Of a DNA stretch of 64,000 nucleotides, positions 47,047-58,289 are shown in pieces; position 1 is the stretch's first letter; the number at the start of each line of letters is the position of its first letter. The stretch is taken from NCBI GenBank assembly GCA_010015675.1, contig ML977012.1:35238-99237 (forward strand). The letters run 5' to 3'. Source of the stretch: Byssothecium circinans. Lineage: Eukaryota; Ascomycota; Dothideomycetes; Pleosporales; Massarinaceae. The notes beneath the pieces were generated by a model. It was not told the DNA's origin and ran no database searches. It saw only the letters and a list, made by a program, of their open reading frames with translations. A program made the translations under genes and the position numbers.

Positions 47047-47911
47047 ATGAAGTTCCTCTGTTTGCCCGGTGCCTACGGCAGCGTAGAGGTTAGTTGCAGC
47101 TCACCAGTGCTGAACACCAAGGTTGACCGGCTCCAGAAATTCAGAGTACAACTGGCGCCATTAACGAAAGAGTTGGAATCTGACGGGACGGCATCATTTC
47201 ACTTTGTTCAAGGACCATACGAAGTCACTCCACCCAACGGATACGAAGAATTCTTTGGCGGGGCGCCTTATTATCGCTTTATTGTACCCTCAGAAGAAGA
47301 TGCCGACACCACAGATGTAATCGAACGCATTCGAGACTTCCCGCAGCTGGAGACACCGGAGATGACAATGCGAGAGCTCATGACCTATGGAGTCGCCAAA
47401 ACAGACGATAGCGCCCGGAAGACCCTCGAGTATCTGTACGGAATCATGGAAAAGGAAGGCCCCTTCGACGGAATTGTTGGCTACTCCGAAGGCGCAACTA
47501 TCGCTGGTACACTGCTACTTCACGAGCAATTAAGAGCTCATATAGAGGGTAGAGAACCCATGATCAAGTGCGCACTATTTTTTGGTGGTTGGCCACCAAT
47601 GACGCCTGCCCTGGATGGCATTGTCCTTGCAGATGAGTCGGACTTGATGATAGATATCCCCACATGCCACATTAGTGAGTTCCCCTGCAAATGCAATCCA
47701 ACGTTGGCCAACACAATTATCAGTCGGCTCATTGGACCCATATCTTCACGGGAACATCGCACTCTACAACATCTGCGATCCAGACACAGCTTTCATTTTC
47801 GACCATGCGAAAGGTCACACACTGCCGCGAGACAGGCACATGGTTAAAGAGTTGGCCGATACTATTCGGCGGATGATCGACGAAGTCAATGGTGGTCTAC
47901 TCAGCCCATGA
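47047..47911 (+). CDS. FSH-family serine hydrolase (LovG-like)
   Basis: Predicted 255 residues from exons 47047-47088, 47137-47674 and 47724-47911. The first intron (48 bp, GTTAGT donor) is a multiple of three and was removed because splicing restores the family sequence from AYGSVE to KFRVQLAPL. The alpha/beta-hydrolase triad is visible: S131 in GYSEG, D198 in GSLDP, H225 in DHAKGHTLP. The family includes LovG of Aspergillus terreus, which hydrolyses the finished chain from a highly reducing PKS. Lying head-to-head with a PKS that has no releasing domain, this enzyme is a strong candidate for product release in trans. That role is inferred from position and family. Confidence 0.88.
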
Positions 47912-49262
47912 CCGTCGACAATTAATTTTTTGTGGTGGCGATTTTCCCCTCCTTCACATAGAAATTATCTCTATAGAATGTATGTTTCCTGTACATGAAC
48001 TGATGTAACTCGTTCCTTACTATCGGATACGCTTAATGATCCCAGATATATGGTCTCGTTTGATGCATCAAGGGTTGACTATGCATGCAGGTATATTGTA
48101 TTGCTTCGTTTAGGGCGATGCGTTGCACCTGCACGGCGAGAAATCGCCCATTTGCCATCAATTTTTAGATTTCTAGCCAATAATTCAAAGCCCCAAACCA
48201 CACCTTGGCTGGGACGGTACCTAGGTGCGAAACTTTCACTTATAGTGCCCAAACTCGGCTTAAAGGGGCAGTATACGATTTAAGCCAATCAGATAACTAG
48301 AATCGGCCTTAAAGGCCCTTAAAAGACCCACTTTAGCCAAGATCTCACGTACCTCCCAACTGTCTCGCATATATATGGAGGCCTGTCAAACCTGTCTTAA
48401 CTACTAATAATCTATCCGTCCGAGGGACCTGCTTCAAAGAGCTGGTTAATGCCGTCTGCGCTCTGGAACAAATTGGGTTTCTCGCTACGAACTTCCTCGA
48501 AACGAAACTGCTCACGTATAACCATCACAAGCTATGAATAGGCTAAAAGTTCAAGCTAGCACGTCAAAATCGGATCTAATCGGCCGGCTGCCGCATAATC
48601 TCACACAATGTGACCTTCTAGCGTTCAAACGGAAGTATCTAATCTTGGCCAATCAAACGTCTCAAATTAGGTGAAACGGCCCGCTTTAGGGCGAGACAGA
48701 ACCTTCAAAGTAAGATTTGAGCTGATGCGGCTAAGAAGTTAGCCCATGCAGATAAGCCTCGTACAATACTTTCTAGAGCTTGACTGGGTCACTTTATATG
48801 AGGTTGTACGGTAAGAGGGATACGCCATATCACTGCAAGACACCAAACTTAACGCGAAACAGACGAGGGAAGCCCTGCAGCACGCCATTTATCTCCGATC
48901 CACACTCTTTTGGGGTATATAATATCACAAATGATAGGAAGAAAGGACCGACGTCAGTACCGCCTTGCTGATCTCCTTAGACGCATACGCGGATTGCTCT
49001 GCACTATCTGAGCAATCAATTCCATGCCCAACACAATTTCGACGACCCTCGGAGTAGAATATCGGTATCACTTTTCCGCACTTCGAAAATTCTGTGACTG
49101 ATACCCATGCTATCTCCTTGTCCGACAGTCTGGGAACCGTATGTGCCTGCCGGCTACTCCAAAGAGTTCGAAACTTCTTTCACGTGATTGTGCTGCGAGT
49201 TTTGGGGTCAGTCGGACTCCCCCGCATTCGTTTGTTGGAGGTTAAGATACCTGAGAGAAGAA
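47912..49262. other. Intergenic region containing a coding relic
   Basis: No intact gene. Between about 48415 and 48785 the plus strand shows protein-like fragments in different frames, interrupted by stops (ALEQIGFLATNFLETKLL; SDLIGRLPHNLTQCDLLAF; RFRARQNLQSKI; ADAAKKLAHADKPRTI). They read like a decayed transposon or repeat gene. The remainder is the ABC transporter promoter. Confidence 0.4.
48415..48785 (+). pseudogene. Decayed repeat-derived coding fragment
   Basis: Consecutive fragments with good coding character alternate between frames and are cut by TGA, TAA and TAG codons. No single frame is open. The family could not be named; a DNA-transposon-associated gene is the best guess because of the helical, Arg/Lys-rich text and lack of relation to neighbours. 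Confidence 0.3.
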
Positions 49263-52200
49263 ATGTCTGAAGCTGCGAGCTCGACCGCTGCGTGGAAGGC
49301 GTGGGTCGATGGCTTCAAATTATGGATTGCCTCAGCGAAGGAAAGTGCAAAGGTCTTCATCGTAGGTATCCCATGGTACTCATTGCGCTCATATAGTTGC
49401 TAATTCAGAATAGAGAATCTTCTCTCACGCGTCAAAACGCGATGCGATCTTTCTTACAGCCTCAGTCATTGCATCGGTGTGTGCTGGGGCTACACTACCG
49501 CTTATGAACATCATCTTTGGTGAGTAAAGACTGCGGGAGGCTCAACATGCAAACAGAATCAAGCCATTGATCGTTTTGCCAGCTCGATTAGTGAGAACTT
49601 TCAACTCCCAACCGGTAGAGGATGTATCACCTGAAGTTGCGTCTCGGAGGTTCATGTCCTCGATCGACCAATATGTGTAAGTGATGCTGCACCCCGACCT
49701 CCAACTCATTCTCAACTTACATTGTGAAGTTTATACATTCTCTACCTCTTTATGGGTCGCTTTGTACTTGCCTACGTTGCCATAGTAAGTGAAAGCACCG
49801 AACCTCTAAGGTCGTTTCCTAGTTCCTGTGCTGACTTCGCAAAGATAGGTTTCCGCATCACCAGTTTGCGAATATCAGCAGCCATTCGCCTTCGCTACCT
49901 CGAAGCGGTCTTCCAACAACCTATTTCCGTCCTTGACGCACTGCCACCAGGCCAAATAACCGCCATCATCACAATCACGGCGAACATCCTCCAGCTCGGC
50001 ATCTCTGAACGCTTCTCGTCCCTCATTCAGGCTGTCACCGTCATCGGTGTGGCCTTTGCAATAGGCTGCATCTTCAGTTTGGAGTTAATGTTGGTAACGG
50101 CAACCGGATTAGTGGTTATTGTAAGCTGGTATGCGTTCATGACGCCGCGGGTAGCGAAGAAGCATGCGGAGATGCAGGAGGTAGAGAGAGAAGCTAGTGG
50201 GGTGGCAAGAGAGACTTTATCAGCTATACGGATGGTGGCAGCTTGCGGCGCGGAGGATAAGATGGCAGAGATATATAACCAGTTGGTTGGTCGAAGTGCC
50301 AAATTGGGGAAAGAAATGTCACCTTTGTTGGCGATGCAACATTCACCTGGTATGACCCTCTTCCGATGATATTGCAGTCAGGTACTGACCTGGTACAGTC
50401 TTCTTCACAATATATGCGTAAGCAATGGGTGTGTACTCCAGAAAAGACACCTCACTGATGATTCTAGCACATACGCGCTGTGTTTCTGGTACGCTATTAG
50501 AATGTATCTCGACTTCAAGTTTGCGAATGTCGAGACTCTCGTCGTGTACGTAGCCTTTATTCGCTCCACAAAGTAACATCGCTAACAGTTTGAAGGGTTT
50601 TAATGTCGGTCATGACAATGCTGGCCCATATTAACGCAGTTTCCGTCCCACTAACAGCAGCCTCCAATGCCATCAACGCAGCCTCTATCTTCTTTACCGT
50701 GATTGATGCGCCCAAGCCCATGAGTACTGGTACCCACGGCACCTTCGTAACCCTTAACGACGACATCGTACTACAAAATATCCACTTCGCTTACCCAACC
50801 CGTCACGACGTCCGCATTCTCAACAATCTTAGTCTCACCATCCCCCAAGGTAAAACGACTGCCATCGTGGGTCCCAGCGGATCAGGAAAGAGCACCATTG
50901 TAGCGCTCATTCAGCGTTGGTACGAGCTTGGCGGCAATGATCCTATCACAAATTACCTTCGCAACGGATCCATACAAATCGGTGACACGAGCCTGAATGA
51001 GTTCGACCTGCATTGGTGGCGATCGCAGATTGGATTTGTGCAACAGGAGACCTTTCTCTTCAATGATACCATCTTCAAGAATGTGGAGTACGGGCTTATG
51101 GGGACGGAATGGGAGCATGCATCAGGGTATGAGAAGAGGCGCCTGGTACAGCAAGCTTGTAAAGAGGCTTATGCGGATGAGTTTATACAGATGCTTCCTG
51201 AGGTAATTCTGCGCCATATCGTACTGGAGAGTCGCGTAACTAACTTTGTTCAGGGATACGATACGCCGGTCGGAGATGTGGGAATTCAACTCAGCGGCGG
51301 TCAACGCCAAAGAATAGCGATTTCTCGCGCAATCATCCGACGTCCGAAGATTTTAATCTTCGATGAAGCTACGAGTGCACTTGACGTAGCAAGTGAGCGC
51401 GAGGTCCAGGCAGCGCTTGAGAAAGTATCGCGGAATCGCACAACAATTGTCATCGCACATCGACTTTCTACCATCAAGAACGCTGACAATATCCTCGTCC
51501 TGGATAAGGGAGAGGTTATACAACAAGGTACCCATGAGAGTCTGCTCGCGCATGAAGGTGGAGTCTACTGGAAGCTGGTGCACGCGCAGCAACTCGAGTT
51601 GAGCACGGAGAAGCACGACGCTGAAGGTATAATAGATGAGAAACAGATGATGAAGATGGAGGAACTGATCGTGATTGAGAAAGAAAAGAAAAATCTCAAT
51701 GAGAAGGAGAGCTACTCGCCACTCTACGAGCCTGAGGCCACTATCTTCGACGAAGGAGAACTAATGATCGTGAAAGATGAACCGATACAGAGGAGCAAAG
51801 CAGTTAGCTTCATCATGTTGTTAATAGAGCAAAGACGCAATGCTTTCTTCTACATTATCATGCTCTTAGCGGCCATTGGCGCTGGTGGTAAGTCTCTCTC
51901 TTTCCGTGTTTCATGTGCGAGTCTAACAAGCAACTAGCGAGCCATCCTGCACAAGCGTATCTCTTTGGACGACTCATATCATCATTCGCATATTGGGGGG
52001 AGTCGCTCCGCACTATAGATAATTTCCTCTGCTTGCTGCTACTCTCCGTTGCCGCTGGTGTGGGTACAAGCTACTTCATCCTGGGCTGGGTATCAAACAC
52101 GGTTTCTGTCGTAAGTCACCAATTCGGTCCAATAACCAGCCGCACACTAATTGCATTCAGCGTACTATAACCACCTACCGCAAAGAGTACTTTCACAACA

Positions 52201-53783
52201 TCATCTCAAAACGCATAGCCTTTTTCGACGACCCTGCAAACTCCATCGGTCTCCTCACAGCCCGCATAGCAAGCGACCCATCGCACCTCCAACAACTCCT
52301 CGGCATAAATATGGCCATGGTCCTCATTTCTCTCTTCAGTCTCATTGGTTGCATTACAGTCGCCATCTCTTTCTACTGGAAGTTCGCACTCGTTGTCATT
52401 GGTTCATCAATGCCCATCATACTTGCTGGTGGCTGGTATCGCGTACGCCATGAAGTCAAATTCGAAGAACGCAACAATGAAGTATTTGCAGAAAGCGCAA
52501 GGTTCGCGACTGAAGCCATTGGAGCTATCAGAACGGTGGCGTGTTTGACGTTGGAAAAGAGTATTTGTAGGAGGTATGATGGGCTGCTCAAAGACCACAT
52601 TGGCAAGTCGTGGCAGGAGGCGAGGGTTAGTGGGATGGTATTTGCGGCCAGTGATAGTCTGGTGCTTCTATGCATGGCTTTCGCACTTTGGTGTGTACAG
52701 AAGTCATTTTTCACATTACATGTTACTAATTGCTTGTAGGTATGGAGGCATGCTACTTTCTCGATCGGAGATCTCGTCGTTCGAGTTCTTGGTAGTCTAT
52801 CTTGCTGTCATACAAGGCAGTCTCGCCGCAGGTCAGTGGCTCAGTTTTGGACCAAGTAAGTTAAGGATCTTTTTTTACCATCAATTCACTAACACCTCAT
52901 AGACGTAGCTCAAGTGTCACTAGCCGCTGAGCGCATCCACTCCATGCGCACCCCTGAGACTGACGCCGACCGTGAAGCAGTCCTCAACTCTGCATTTGAG
53001 GAGCGAAACCGCTACATCCTCCCTACAACCGTCGTCTACAAAGGCGCCGACATCGAGTTCCAAGATTTATGGTTCACCTACCCAACGCGCGACGTCCCCG
53101 TTCTCCAGGGTCTGAATATCAGCGTCCAACACGGGCAATTTGCTGCCATAGTTGGAAGCAGCGGCTCGGGAAAAACGACAGTGATCTCTCTGCTCGAACG
53201 ATTTTACGAGCCCCAAGGAGGCCGCATTATGTACAATGGCGAAGACATTTCCAAGGTACCGTTGAAGGTCTTGCGAAAAAGAATGAGCCTGGTGGCCCAG
53301 GAACCTTATCTATTCCGCGGCACTATTCGCGAAAACGTGCTACTTGGAATGGATGGAGGCGATGTCAATGATGAGGAAATTCAGAGCGCATGTACCGCTG
53401 CTGGAATTCATAGCTTTATTACATCACTGCCAGAAGCCTACAACACTCCCATAGGCAATTCTGGTGTGAACCTTTCGGGGGGTCAGAAACAGCGTCTCAG
53501 CATTGCACGCGCGCTGATCAGGGATCCGAGCGTGCTACTACTTGACGAAGCCACGTCAAGTCTAGACAGCGAGACAGAGAAAGAAGTGCAGGAGGTGTTT
53601 GAGAAGACAGGAAAGGGGAGAACTATGCTTGTCGTCGCGCATCGATTGGCCACGGTCCAAAGAGCTGACATCATATTTGTCATGAGGCACGGTCGGGTTG
53701 TGGAACGGGGAAGCCATGAAGAGCTCGTTAGAGGGAAGGGGACTTATTGGGAGATGTGTAGAGCGCAGGCTCTAGGTGCCTAG
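49263..53783 (+). CDS. ABC-B (MDR-type) full-length exporter
   Basis: Predicted 1298 residues from thirteen exons: 49263-49361, 49414-49519, 49583-49676, 49730-49784, 49845-50349, 50399-50417, 50468-50545, 50596-51202, 51254-51887, 51938-52110, 52161-52690, 52740-52855 and 52903-53783; the phases close throughout. Layout is TMD1-NBD1-TMD2-NBD2. NBD1 has Walker A at about 411-419 (GPSGSGKST), signature LSGGQ and Walker B ILIFDEATSALD. NBD2 has Walker A at about 1090-1098 (GSSGSGKTT), LSGGQ and VLLLDEATSSLD, so both ATP sites look intact. TMD1 carries FRITSLRISAAIRLRYLEAV, typical of fungal multidrug-type members. Introns 49785-49844 and 51203-51253 are multiples of three. It likely exports a hydrophobic compound, plausibly the product of the neighbouring PKS. 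Confidence 0.92.
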
Positions 53784-54711
53784 TTGAAGCAACATCATAT
53801 CTTCACATATTATTTGAGGTCTACATCTGAAGCGCATGAGTTCGTGCTCGGTCTTGGGGCGTCGGTATCAGAATTACGCAACAGAAATATATCAGTACAG
53901 GCATGGTGCATCCTAAGAATAGCATGACGGGAACACTGGATCCAGTCTTCCCAGAGAGCGCCTCTAGTGCATTAAATTTGCCTTTAAATCTTCCTATGCA
54001 AGTTAAATTATGGGCAAGGGGATTATCAGGCAAAACCCATTCCTATAGCTTGAACTCGTGGTTAGTGTTCCAGCCCAGTCATCTGCCGACACGGTAGATT
54101 GGGGGCCGGGATCAGAAATGATAGCCAAGGGGCCTGCATAGCGTGTAGCTCCCGCATCGGACCACCGATATGTCGTGTGACAGAAGCTTAACAAGTCTTC
54201 CTCAAAAAGCTTGATAGACACCCATGCATCTTGGTATATGCAAGGAACATACTTGTCCCCCCTTTTACTTTTATCCGCAGTTTGGGGTAGAGCTGGACTT
54301 CATAAATACGCTATCAGAACGCATATCCCCAAAGAACCCGAGTATCATTGCCGCAATGTCATGATATACTGTGAACCCCTCTCGCTCGATCACTCCGACG
54401 TTACACAAGCCTCCCCAACTTAATGTACCTAAACAACTCACAATCTTCCCCACTTCCCCTGCAAGGCCCAGACCTGATCCCCTATACCTCGTGCCACGCC
54501 CTAAACAACAAGCATTCACATCGAAGGCGTGGAATACGTCACCCTTCCCTATCTTCCGTAAATGAACTATGGAGAAGCTAATTTTATCCGTCCCCGGTAG
54601 ATGGATTTCCTATATGAAAGCTCCATTTGCATCACTCCTCACAATCGAAGGGCACCAAGGCAAAATCGACCTGGTCGACGACAACAGTCCCGGTCTCTTC
54701 CACCAGCAACG
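53784..54711. other. Intergenic region, nothing recognised
   Basis: About 930 bp. Short open frames on both strands lack domains. The segment 54601-54711 remains open upstream of the next gene but lacks a signal peptide and was treated as leader. Confidence 0.4.
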
Positions 54712-56674
54712 ATGAAGGTACCAATGCGTATAACAGGGATTCTTTCCTCCCTAGCTCTTCTCCAACTGCCGCGTCACCAGCAATTCTTCGTCACCGCTGC
54801 TCCAAATTGTCCCCTCATCGGCCCGGAATTTCCTCCGCCGCAACGCCTGGCCGAACACCCCCGCTGGAAAGACGCCATTGCCAACGTCACGGCCGTCTTT
54901 CAGTACATTGACACGAGTAATATTACTGGTGTTGATAAATTTTCTTACTCGATTCAGATCTTTAGTACGAATCCGGGAGCGCCTGTGCTGTGGGAAAGGT
55001 ATAGAACTGCGAAGAATTTACCAAAGAATACTACGGGGGTGACAAGTGTCGATGGTGATACTGTCTACCGGTTAGGCAGTGTTTCGAAGATTTACACTGT
55101 ACTTACTTGGTTGGCTGAAAGGGGTGATGGCGAGTGGACGCAGCCGATTACAAAGTACGTCCCAGAGCTGAGAGGGAGGAGTGCGGGTGAAAATGCGAGC
55201 TTTGATGGGATAAGAAGTGTGGACTGGGAGGATGTTACTATTGGATCTTTGGCAAGTCAGGTGTCTGGCGTTGGGCGCGACTGTACGTACAAACCCTTCA
55301 AGGAGATAGAAACACCACTAATTTGAAATTCAGATGGCGTTCTTGGTGAGATCACTCAGACAGAAGATATGCCAATGGACTGGCAGCCGGCTTTCCCGCC
55401 GCTTTCGAATTCGTCAAAGCCGTCTTGCGGCGCATGGCCATTGTGTACCCGAGAAGGTATGATTCCAATAGCTGAAACAGTGTCTAAAAGCCATGGTGCT
55501 GATTAGGAACAGAGTTTTTCAAGGGTCTGGATATCATGTATCCATCGTACCCAGCTTGGCAAACGGCAACCTACTCGAACATTGCGTATCAGCTACTTGC
55601 ATACGCGCTAGAAAGCATAACAGGGAAGAAGTACGTCGATATCCTCAACGACCGGGTCATCAAGCCCTTGGGATTGAACAGGACTTATTACGAGAATGCG
55701 CCCGACTCAGTAGGCGTCATCCCCGGAACGAACAAGGAAACCTACTGGAACGTCAGTTTAGGAGATGCAAATCCGTAAGTCTTTTCATCCTTCCAAGCGC
55801 TCAACCTACATACTAAACTATCTCTAGTGGGGGAAACATGTACTCCTCAGCAACCGATCTCTCCAACATCGGCCGCGCAATCCTCTCCTCCAAACTCATG
55901 AAACCCTCCACAACCCGCCGCTGGCTCAACCCCGTAACATTCGCCTCCGACTTCGTCGCCTCCGTCGGTGCTCCCTGGGGCGTACGGCGTATCCAGCTCG
56001 CCAAAGATACACAGCCTCACCGCACTCTTTCTGTCTTCACCAAAGCCGGGACCTTCAAACGCTACACCGCATTCATCACTTTGCTTCGCGACTTCAATCT
56101 AGGCTTCACCATCATGATGGCCGGTCAGCCCGCGCTTACGAATTTCTACGGTGCAGACCTCCTCGGTGCAACGCTTATTCCAGCGTACGATGCGGCGGCG
56201 AGGGACGAGGCGAATGCTCTGTACAGCGGAACGTATGTCAGTCGGGGCGGCGATGCCTGGAACACCACATCCGTCAACTCGTCCCTAACCATCACCACCT
56301 CCGCCGACAAACCCGGCCTTGGCATCGGACCCTGGATAAGCAACGGCACCAACATGGTCGAAATGGCCCTCAAGCTCGCCGCCGGCACCAATGATTCTCC
56401 TATGCGCGCCGAAGCACGACTCTACTACTCACAGCTTGAGTCCCGCGTTGAAGGCGGCGGCAAAAGACAATCGTGGAAGGCCGTGTTTGAGGATACGGGG
56501 GGTCCGGCGGCGGGACAGCAGCTTTGGAGTACGGATTGTGGGTCTTGGGTGGGCGTTACGGGGATTACGTATGCGAGCATGCCTCTTGATGAGTTTATTT
56601 TTAATTTCGGGGCGGATGGGAGGGTGGCGAGTGTGGAGAATTTGGCGCTGAGGAGTAAGTTGTGGAAAGTTTAA
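54712..56674 (+). CDS. Secreted beta-lactamase/transpeptidase-fold protein
   Basis: Predicted 602 residues from exons 54712-55282, 55334-55456, 55507-55774 and 55828-56674; phases close. A signal sequence is likely (ITGILSSLALLQL), so the inner ATG giving MKVPMRITG was preferred over an upstream one at 54601. The serine hydrolase motifs are S123-V-S-K126 (YRLGSVSKIYT) and Y254-S-N256 (ATYSNIAYQ), as in class C beta-lactamases, D-alanyl carboxypeptidases and esterases. The C-terminal third (GGGKRQSWKAVFEDTGG; FIFNFGADGRVASVE) is the extra domain seen in long fungal members. Several NxT/NxS sites fit secretion. Substrate is unknown. LovD, an acyltransferase of lovastatin synthesis, has this fold but is intracellular, so the analogy is weak. 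Confidence 0.85.
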
Positions 56675-56909
56675 GGCTGGGGAGGTGCGTAGGTTGCGTT
56701 TCACTTCCGTGTCGTTCTTTCATGTATGTACATATTGACCTTGAAGTCTTCCTCTTCATGTATATATGAATCGTCATCAATACTATGCCATCTTCCCATC
56801 TCATGACATGATTTAATCTTTAATTAGTACCATTACCAAGCCTCTTGTGTGATCAAAGACTCGGGATGCCGGCGCGATTAAGTTCATTGCAACGCGAGTG
56901 AGAGCTGGC

Positions 56910-57886
56910 CTACAGTTTTGCTTTTCTCGGAAACCATGTTCCCACGCCAGCCAACTTCCTCTTCACCTTCCCTATCTCATACCTCCTCGCCTTCCTCACC
57001 TCTCCATCCTCAATCGCGCGTAAAAGCCGCTGACTCAGACTCCTCTGCTGGTCTTTGACAACAGTCTTAGCACCACGATGCTCCCTGGTCCTCCCCATAG
57101 ATAGGACTCCATAACCCTACATGGGTTTTCGGGTCTGCGAGCCCAGGCCACAAGACACGAGCTCCCGAAAGTATGGCCGCAATGGAGCGTCGATTGCATG
57201 TATGTACAGGCGTAGCAGATCGTACTTGGACCTCGTGAGCTTAGTAGGATGGGGGGTGTCGATGTAGGGATGTACTGTACACAGAGAGAGCATATTGAGG
57301 AGTTCTCAAGGGCTGACGGAGCTGTGAGTGTCTGGGACACTGAGGGTGTGGCCGGCAGTGAAGCAGTCGGGGAAGGAGATGTACGCGATAGTGACCTAGT
57401 CATGGTAGCGGTTGTAGTCGGTATCGTCTCTTCACAATCAGTCCGTAGAAATCTCTTCTTGATATAAGTCTTTCTCTCACAGCGAGTTCTGCCCTCACAG
57501 CCGCAACATCCTGCAATTTAAATGATCACCATAGTCAGCGTTTTGATCTTCAAATACATACACGTGTCACTGAAAGGGCTCTCCTCCCACTCTTCCTCAG
57601 CTGGTTGAGCTTTCGCATGGGCGCAAGCTGTTTCGTTGTCAGCCTTGTTGTGCTTCTCTAGACATTTCTTCTTAGAGGGCGGTATCACCGATTTATCTGA
57701 GCCTGTTTTTTCGTACCTGGACTTCGAGAGGGAGAAGGCTGGGTGGCCGGTTTTTACTGATACAAGTCGCGGTTGATCGGCGCGGGAAGCAATGTCGTCG
57801 GAGTTCGAGGGTGAGAATATCGTCTTGTTGAGCATGAACTTTAGGGATCGTAACTTCCTTTTATTGAACAGTAGCAACAGCGGCAT
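56910..57886 (-). CDS. RING-like protein gene, structure uncertain
   Basis: The 5' part starts at 57886 (MPLLLLFNKRKLRSLKF) and is open to about 57545. After a probable intron a second frame runs GCEGRTRCERKTYIKKR, then ENSSICSLCVQY and LHCGHTFGSSCLVAWARR, which has the spacing of the core of a fungal RING finger. A third frame at the 3' end (SLSQRLLRAIEDGEVRKARR to WFPRKAKL) is basic and helical and stops at 56910. The last Cys pair of a RING is not apparent, and the exact splice sites could not be fixed: the strongest donor near 57560 would create a stop. It may be an intact gene with unusual introns or a decaying one. Confidence 0.35.
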
Positions 57887-58103
57887 GTTCGAAAGTGAGC
57901 CTGGTGTGATATATGTTACTGGTGGTAAAGTTAAAAGCAGTGCGTGTAAGGTGGAGCACGGCGGACGAGAGAACACAAAACAGTGGAAAATTTTAAAGTA
58001 AAAAAAATTGGAGAATATTGAGTGTATTGTAACAACTGCTCGATCCCACCCATGCCCACGTAACCCGTGGGTTGGATTGGGAGAATGGGGCACGATCACC
58101 ACA

Positions 58104-58111
58104 ATTGAACC
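58104..58111. repeat. hAT target-site duplication, left copy
   Basis: The 8-bp sequence ATTGAACC directly precedes the left inverted repeat and recurs exactly at 61211-61218, directly after the right inverted repeat. Eight base pairs is the hallmark target duplication of hAT elements. Confidence 0.92.
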
Positions 58112-58135
58112 CAGAGTTGCTATCAATCAATCAGG
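58112..58135. repeat. hAT left terminal inverted repeat
   Basis: Twenty-four bases identical to the reverse complement of the right end at 61187-61210. Begins CAGAG, typical of hAT elements. Confidence 0.9.
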
Positions 58136-58289
58136 TCAGTTTTTGGAGCTGAAACCTTCCTGATTGATCATAAGGGACCTGGGAAACTGAATTGATTGAC
58201 CTGAGGGTGATTTTGAGGGAAAATTGATTGAAGATTGATTGATTGATTGCTGGAAAAATCGCAGTAAGATGATATTTGCGTACAGGGAC

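Noticed and set aside
54712..56674. Antibiotic-resistance beta-lactamase
   Set aside because: The fold is shared by many esterases and transpeptidases, and the long fungal C-terminal domain argues against a bacterial-type resistance enzyme.
58220..58255. GATTGATTGATTG tandem run considered as a CRISPR-like or simple repeat locus
   Set aside because: It is explained by the subterminal repeats of the hAT transposon, and no spacers of regular length exist.
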